Assembly (NCBI GenBank): GCA_946481965.1
Contig: CAMLPN010000002.1
Span: 51,654-115,653, forward strand
Length of the DNA stretch: 64,000 bases
Direction of reading: 5' to 3'
Origin: an uncultured Neisseriaceae bacterium
GTDB lineage: Bacteria; Pseudomonadota; Gammaproteobacteria; Burkholderiales; Neisseriaceae
Shown here: positions 59,220 through 64,000 of the stretch, in pieces
Layout of the letters: each line of letters opens with the position of its first letter
How positions within the stretch are numbered: the first letter of the stretch is position 1
Made by a program: the position numbers and the translations under genes
The notes under the pieces: generated by a model
Told to the model about the DNA's origin: nothing
Database searches by the model: none
Seen by the model: the letters and a program-made list of their open reading frames with translations, nothing else

Positions 59220-59972
59220 TTGAATAATTCAATTACCACTGAACAGTTACTGTTACGGCGACGGACTGTGCGTCATTTTAAAAAACAATCTTTAACATCA
59301 GAACAATATGCCCGTCTGATGGAAGTAGCACGGCAGGCACCCACTTCCAATTTTTTACAGCAATGTTCCTTTATCCATATTACCGATCCTGCAATACGTG
59401 AACAAATTCGTGCCATTTGTCAACAGCAGTACGTCGGGGCAAATGGTGATTTGATTGTGTTTGTCGTTGATCTTTATCGTAACCATCGGATACGTGCTCA
59501 GTTTGGATTAGCCGATGATGCTTTGAATTCTACCGATGCTTTTATTCAAGGTATGGAAGACACCATGATAACAGCCCAAAGTGTGGTGATGGCAGCAGAA
59601 AGTATGGGGCTGGGTTGTGTCTATCTAGGTAGTATTCAGAATGATATTCGATCAATTATTAAGATTCTTAAATTACCTAAACTGACTTACCCATTAGTGG
59701 CATTGCAAATTGGTATTCCTGAATTAATACCGGAACTGAAACCGCGTTTGCCATTAAAATTGCGCTCTTTTGAAAATCAGTATGAAGATAGGTTCGATCT
59801 CAATAATCTGAATGAATATGATGCAATTGTTGAAAAGTATTATGATCTGCGCGATACCAGTAAGCACGTAGATTCATTTACTCAGCAGATTGCCACTAAA
59901 TTGTCACAGACTAACCATAAGCGTGACGAAATATTAGCTATTATTCAAGAACAGGGTTTTTGTCAGTACTAA
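59220..59972 (+). CDS. NfsA/FRP-type NADPH-dependent nitroreductase
   Basis: About 250 residues starting at TTG 59220, chosen because AAAGGGAG at 59207-59213 is well spaced; no ATG is available. RRTVRHFKKQSLTSEQ and RQAPTSNFLQQCSF are the FMN-binding N-terminal motifs, and the AAESMGLGCVYLGSIQND block with LVALQIGIPE matches NfsA/Frp oxidoreductases. It reduces flavins, nitroaromatics or quinones with NADPH; the physiological substrate is unknown. Confidence 0.88.
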   Translation: MNNSITTEQLLLRRRTVRHFKKQSLTSEQYARLMEVARQAPTSNFLQQCSFIHITDPAIREQIRAICQQQYVGANGDLIVFVVDLYRNHRIRAQFGLADDALNSTDAFIQGMEDTMITAQSVVMAAESMGLGCVYLGSIQNDIRSIIKILKLPKLTYPLVALQIGIPELIPELKPRLPLKLRSFENQYEDRFDLNNLNEYDAIVEKYYDLRDTSKHVDSFTQQIATKLSQTNHKRDEILAIIQEQGFCQY

Positions 59973-60226
59973 ACAGAACACCTATTTTGCTACATCTATA
60001 TAATAGCAGCTACTAAGAAAACTGTTATTTGGGTTATTTAGTCTGGTTATGGATATTCTATTAAGCAGGCTTTGTCTTAATGTCAGCATAAACTGGCTAC
60101 AGTTGCTTATAAAAAGGTAACTGATGCTGACTTCTGTATGAATACATTTCAGTAAGCATTAAAAACGGCAATTACCCTCTTTTAGACAGTCAAAAACTAC
60201 ATAGTTATCTGATGATGGAAACTACC

Positions 60227-61024
60227 ATGCCACAACATCCTTATCGCCGATTACGTCCTGCTCGCCATGAATTACCGGAAGTAGGCATATCAGAATCAGG
60301 CAATATCCGTTCCCTGCATTTGGGAACACCAACTATACAAAGTTCCATGAATGTTGATAATCCGGCTGAACTGGTATTGTCTTACAGTCGCGCCATGATG
60401 GCATGGTTGTTATTTGTTGATGAATTGCCTCGGCATATAACCCAGATTGGACTGGGTGGAGGGTCATTCGCACGCTGGATAGATGCATATCTGCCGGAAA
60501 CCAGTCAAACTGCGGTCGATATTAATCCTCAGGTTATCAGCATCGCCCGCTCTATGTTTGAGTTACCTTATGAAGGAGAAAAATTCGAAATTATCGAAGA
60601 CGATGGTGCAGAATACATTAAAGTTTTACGTGGTAATACCAATATCATATTGGTGGATGGCTTTGATGGAGAACAGATTATTGATAGCTTGGTGGCTGAA
60701 CCATTCTTTGCTGATTGTCGTCAGGCACTCAGTGAGCAAGGAATTTTTGTGACCAACTGGTGGCAGGGTGACCGACGGTTTCACACCTTTGTGCAGCGTT
60801 TACGCGAAGTATTTGAAAATCGTGTTCTTATGGTACCGGCAGAAACACACGGAAATATTGCTGTTCTGGCTTTTCAGCAGCCACCGTCAATACGCGATTG
60901 GGTTAAATTAAAAAAACGAGCCCAACAGCGCGCAAGCCAGTTTAATCTGGATCTACCAGCAATGCTGACTTCAATTAAAGCACAGCAACCACAAAGCAGC
61001 CGTATGGTGACATTTAATTATTAA
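60227..61024 (+). CDS. Spermidine-synthase-like methyltransferase-fold protein
   Basis: About 265 residues. HITQIGLGGGSFARWIDAYLP is the nucleotide-binding glycine loop, followed by AVDINPQVISIAR and DDGAEYI, with ILVDGFDGEQI. This is the SpeE/polyamine aminopropyltransferase-like fold common in Neisseria and other Betaproteobacteria. The N-terminal beta domain of true SpeE is reduced, so enzymatic activity is uncertain. ATG 60227 (MPQHPYRRLRP) is preferred over 60212; neither has a strong ribosome site. It is followed by a ferredoxin and a hydrolase gene at short spacing. Confidence 0.75.
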   Translation: MPQHPYRRLRPARHELPEVGISESGNIRSLHLGTPTIQSSMNVDNPAELVLSYSRAMMAWLLFVDELPRHITQIGLGGGSFARWIDAYLPETSQTAVDINPQVISIARSMFELPYEGEKFEIIEDDGAEYIKVLRGNTNIILVDGFDGEQIIDSLVAEPFFADCRQALSEQGIFVTNWWQGDRRFHTFVQRLREVFENRVLMVPAETHGNIAVLAFQQPPSIRDWVKLKKRAQQRASQFNLDLPAMLTSIKAQQPQSSRMVTFNY

Positions 61025-61089
61025 ACAAAACATAGTGGTACCTTAATATCCTTCACCAGAGTACCAATACCAATAAAAAAGGAAAATTC

Positions 61090-61425
61090 GTGAGTTACTA
61101 TGCCAAACATCTGTTTGTTTGTACTAATCGCCGTGATAAACCTTGTCGCCAAAGTTGTGGAGATAATAATATTGGTGCTAATGCCATCGATTATCTCAAA
61201 GGTCATGCTAAAGCTATGGGTTTAATGGGAGTAGGTAAACTGCGTATCAGTAGTAGTGGGTGTCTTGGGCGCTGTAATGAAGGTCCGGCTATAGTGCTTT
61301 ATCCTCAGGGACGCTGGTATACTTATCGTAGCGAGAGCGATTTGCAAGAAATTCTTGAAGAGGAATTGGCCAATGACCGAATCGTCACTCGACTATTAAT
61401 GGATGAATCAATAAGTAGTGAGTAA
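61090..61425 (+). CDS. Thioredoxin-like [2Fe-2S] ferredoxin
   Basis: 111 residues, GTG start at 61090 after AAAAGGA. The cluster ligands are in LFVCTNRRDKPCRQSCG and SSGCLGRCNEGP (C-x8-12-C and C-x3-C), as in the Shethna-type/NuoE-like (2Fe-2S) ferredoxins. The following YPQGRWYTY continues the family pattern. It carries electrons in the cytoplasm; the partner is unknown. The hydrolase gene starts 4 bp after its stop, so the two are translationally linked. Confidence 0.9.
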   Translation: MSYYAKHLFVCTNRRDKPCRQSCGDNNIGANAIDYLKGHAKAMGLMGVGKLRISSSGCLGRCNEGPAIVLYPQGRWYTYRSESDLQEILEEELANDRIVTRLLMDESISSE

Positions 61426-61429
61426 TTGA

Positions 61430-62068
61430 ATGCTAAAAAAACAACCTAATATCTGGATTGATGGTCCCGTAGGACGTCTGGAAACAATATATCTGCCAGC
61501 ACAGGGCTGTGCTCGAGGCGTGGCAATTATTAATCATCCTAATCCATTGCAGGGAGGGTTGAATACCAATAAAGTAGTACAGACTGCTGCTAAAGCGTTA
61601 ACAACACTCGGTTTTCATTGCTACCTGCCTAATTTGCGAGGAGTTGGTAACAGTGACGGCGAGCATGATTATGGTCGTGGCGAAGTAGCTGATTGTCTTG
61701 CTGTCGTTGATTTTGCCCGTAACCAACATCCTGAAGTGAACAAACTAGTCTTATCAGGTTTTTCTTTTGGTGGATATGTAGCCATATTCAGCGCACTTAC
61801 GGCGCGTCCTGATGCCTTACTGCTAATGGGGCCAGCAATTGGCATGTATACCATTGACGCCCCTAATGCTTATAACCCAGCAACAACTTTGTTAATTCAT
61901 GGTGAAAAAGATGAAGTCGTGCCTTTACAAAACAGTATGAACTGGGCAGAAAAACAGGATTTACCGGTATTAGTTGTACCCGGTTCCGGTCATTTTTTTC
62001 ATGGCAAACTGATATTGTTACGCCAGTGGATAGAACGCTTTTTTCCGGCTCTGTTAACTGAAAATTAA
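61430..62068 (+). CDS. Alpha/beta hydrolase (small serine hydrolase)
   Basis: 212 residues. INHPNPLQGGLNTNKVV supplies the oxyanion region, YLPNLRGVGNSDGEHDYG the second loop, SGFSFGGYVAIF the nucleophile elbow (Ser at G-F-S-F-G), LLIHGEKDEVVPL the acid (Asp), and PGSGHFFHGK the histidine. This is the subgroup annotated as alpha/beta hydrolase or dienelactone-hydrolase-like in proteobacteria. The substrate is unknown. It is linked to the ferredoxin gene. Confidence 0.88.
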   Translation: MLKKQPNIWIDGPVGRLETIYLPAQGCARGVAIINHPNPLQGGLNTNKVVQTAAKALTTLGFHCYLPNLRGVGNSDGEHDYGRGEVADCLAVVDFARNQHPEVNKLVLSGFSFGGYVAIFSALTARPDALLLMGPAIGMYTIDAPNAYNPATTLLIHGEKDEVVPLQNSMNWAEKQDLPVLVVPGSGHFFHGKLILLRQWIERFFPALLTEN

Positions 62069-62679
62069 AGAAATGTATCCTGGGTAACTATACAATAGTT
62101 TTGTGATCTGTAAAGGTTATTCAGGAATATTTTGTTTAAATCCATAGTGTTGAGAACCAATTCGCTATAGCAATTTTTTTGATTAGCGATTGAAATTTCC
62201 ATCCATGATGAATATTGATAACCAATACTTTAATAAATAGTAAATAAAATTTAAGATAAGTTTAAGTATGCGCTCAAAAATTTTAAATGTTTATTATTAA
62301 TATTCTGTCCGTCTAAACTTGCTTTCTTGTACAAACTAAACTAAAAATTAATTGATAAATAAAAGAATATAAAATTTTATTGATTAGTAAAACTTGATTT
62401 AATAATTCAAATTATTTCCCCATGAAAAACTCTTACAACGGTATCAATTGACAATCCTATTATTACATCCTAATATAAATTAACAATATCTAATCGATGT
62501 TCATTGGTGAAATTAAAGCATTTAAACTCATTAATTTTCGCCGTTTTTTGTAGTTGATCCAATCGTTGGGGATTATAATCAGCTTCAAAGTTGAATCCAT
62601 TATTTCGAAGTTTTACAAGCAAATAATTTACCAGTTGTGCCTTTATATATTTAAAAATTACTGTTTCTGAAATATTCAA
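62069..62679. other. A+T-rich gap with a minus-strand remnant
   Basis: About 610 bp. A 69-codon minus-strand frame at 62470-62679 (TTG start, including QLVNYLLVKLRNNGFNFEA) abuts the glycosyltransferase start and may be a fragment of a lost gene. No ribosome site or family is evident. The rest shows nothing. Confidence 0.3.
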
Positions 62680-63702
62680 ATGAATTTGCCTAGTACTAAT
62701 AGCACTCCTGATTTAAGTTCGTTTTTCTCAACTTCTACAAAATGGGATTCTTTTGTTAAAAGAATGAATTTACAACCATGGCGTCTGTTTTATTTTGGCT
62801 TTGTACCTAAAAATATCCGAAGTAAAATAGCATTTAAAGCGGACAAAGAAGTACAGGAAAAATTGGCACAGGCTTCTAGTAACTTTATCAAATTATATTG
62901 TGCTAACGGTCTGACTAAGTTTAATCTTCAACCCAAGAAAAAACTGGATAGTGACAGAATCATCTGGCAATATTGGGGACAGGGTATAAATAGTGAGTCT
63001 TTACCAGAAACTGTGAAAATTTGTTTTAACTCTGTTGACCATTATCAGAAAGATTATCAGATAATCAGGCTGGATGATAATTCCATCAGAGAGTATCTGG
63101 ATTTACCTGAATTTGTGTGGGATAAACGAAAAAATAAAAAATTTAAATATGCTTTTTTTTCAGATTTGCTTAGATTAGCATTGTTAGATGTCTACGGTGG
63201 AATCTGGATGGATGCCACGATTTTACTCACTGATTCAATACCAGAAAATATTGAGAGTTTAGATTTCTTTTTATTTCAAAGAGATGAAAATGCCACCAAT
63301 AAAATATTTTTTGAGAACTATAATAAATTATATTTTGGATGGCATATGCAGCACTATGTAAATATACTAAATAGCTTTATTGTTAGTAAGAAGAAGGGAT
63401 TGATTGTTCACGTCTGGTTAGATTTATTATTAAATTTCTGGAAAACCCAAAAAACAATTAGCCATTATTTCTTTGCCCAAATTATGTTTGATGCACTTAT
63501 TAATCATGAAAAATTCAGAAATTTTAATTGTCCAGTTAGTGATGATACATTGGTGCATATAATGCAAGCGAAATTTAATGATAAATTTGATCCAGCAGAA
63601 TTTGAACGCATTAAACAAAAAACAGTAATTCATAAGTTGAAATATGTGAAAAAATGTAGGCCTAATTCTTATTATGATCATATAAAAAAAATTTATTTAT
63701 AA
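62680..63702 (+). CDS. Capsule-type glycosyltransferase (GT32/Caps_synth-like)
   Basis: 340 residues. The core reads RIIWQYWGQGINSESLPE, then KFKYAFFSDLLRLALLDVYGGIWMDATI, the donor-binding motif of capsular polysaccharide synthesis / GT32-like enzymes with the DxD replaced by the usual WxDA arrangement. The protein is cytoplasmic or membrane-peripheral with no signal peptide. It would transfer a sugar in capsule or LPS assembly. There is no adjacent polysaccharide cluster; both sides are decayed, so it may be an isolated or mobile accessory gene. Confidence 0.82.
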   Translation: MNLPSTNSTPDLSSFFSTSTKWDSFVKRMNLQPWRLFYFGFVPKNIRSKIAFKADKEVQEKLAQASSNFIKLYCANGLTKFNLQPKKKLDSDRIIWQYWGQGINSESLPETVKICFNSVDHYQKDYQIIRLDDNSIREYLDLPEFVWDKRKNKKFKYAFFSDLLRLALLDVYGGIWMDATILLTDSIPENIESLDFFLFQRDENATNKIFFENYNKLYFGWHMQHYVNILNSFIVSKKKGLIVHVWLDLLLNFWKTQKTISHYFFAQIMFDALINHEKFRNFNCPVSDDTLVHIMQAKFNDKFDPAEFERIKQKTVIHKLKYVKKCRPNSYYDHIKKIYL

Positions 63703-64000
63703 TTAGATCATATATAAAAATTTTCGAGACTATGACCTCAATTTAATTAATTATTTACATGAACCAGTAAAGTTATCAGCACTTTATAGCCATATGCTGT
63801 ATCTAACACCAATTGCTCTATATGGGTATTACTAGTACTCACCGAGCAAAATAAAATACAAGTCAAGGCATTTTAACATTGTGAAAAATTAATTGAATTT
63901 ATTGATAATTATAATAAAGAGTTTAGTGATGGTGATTTATTTTTTAAATAATAAATCACCACACCACAATGGATTTATAAAATTACTGATCAAAGATAGT
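63703..64000. other. Degenerate tail of the window
   Basis: About 300 bp with a broken reading frame (LHEPVKLSALYSHMLYLTP then stop) and a 10-bp inverted repeat GGTGATTTAT / ATAAATCACC at 63931-63960. No intact gene. Confidence 0.35.

Overview
The window reads as a chromosomal segment of a low-GC member of the Neisseriaceae (Betaproteobacteria). This is inferred from gene order and protein character: rlmE-ftsH-folP-glmM, an aroQ-accB-accC-prmA block, a PntAB transhydrogenase, and proteins close in style to Neisseria and the bee-gut symbiont Snodgrassella. The A+T-rich sequence and the many decaying small genes between intact housekeeping genes suit a host-restricted symbiont. The species is inference; no rRNA is present to settle it. 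I saw no tRNA, rRNA or CRISPR array.

Positions 1-7,700 are accessory. They hold a broken secreted-protein gene, an IS3-type OrfA remnant, one large intact STAND NTPase with an N-terminal PD-(D/E)xK nuclease (an Avs-like anti-phage protein, 1382 aa), and then a graveyard of small broken genes on the minus strand. One of these is a 3' fragment duplicating the end of a neighbouring intact secreted-protein gene.

Positions 7,900-18,000 are core: greA with a promoter-hairpin leader, yhbY, rlmE, ftsH, folP, glmM, dedA, plsY, folB and nnrE. A second decayed patch (18,000-20,100) precedes hemN and an FNR regulator that has an FNR box in front of it. A further pseudogene patch leads to a kinase-like protein and a PotGHI polyamine importer.

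Positions 28,000-39,000 carry coaBC, dut, ppk1, an acyltransferase, the Fe-trafficking protein gene, a zinc-ribbon membrane protein, prmA, accC, accB, aroQ and queA. Positions 39,500-53,000 carry a two-domain YcxB-like protein, a DUF2339 giant membrane protein, gloA, pntAB, mog/moaC, a MarR operon, a lone S24-type repressor and a Csp3-like copper-storage protein. Positions 53,300-62,100 carry dapB-bamE, fur, aat, dapD, the YqjD/YqjE/YqjK-type membrane stress trio, purC, a nitroreductase, a spermidine-synthase-like protein, a thioredoxin-fold ferredoxin and an alpha/beta hydrolase. The window ends with a capsule-type glycosyltransferase in degenerate surroundings.

The housekeeping genes cover folate (folP, folB), lysine/cell wall (dapB, dapD, glmM), lipids (plsY, accBC), heme and anaerobic control (hemN, fnr), metals (fur, yggX, Csp-like) and redox (pntAB, gloA). 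The most distinctive system is the Avs-like protein. The most distinctive theme is the repeated pattern of small genes broken by one or a few stops or frameshifts.
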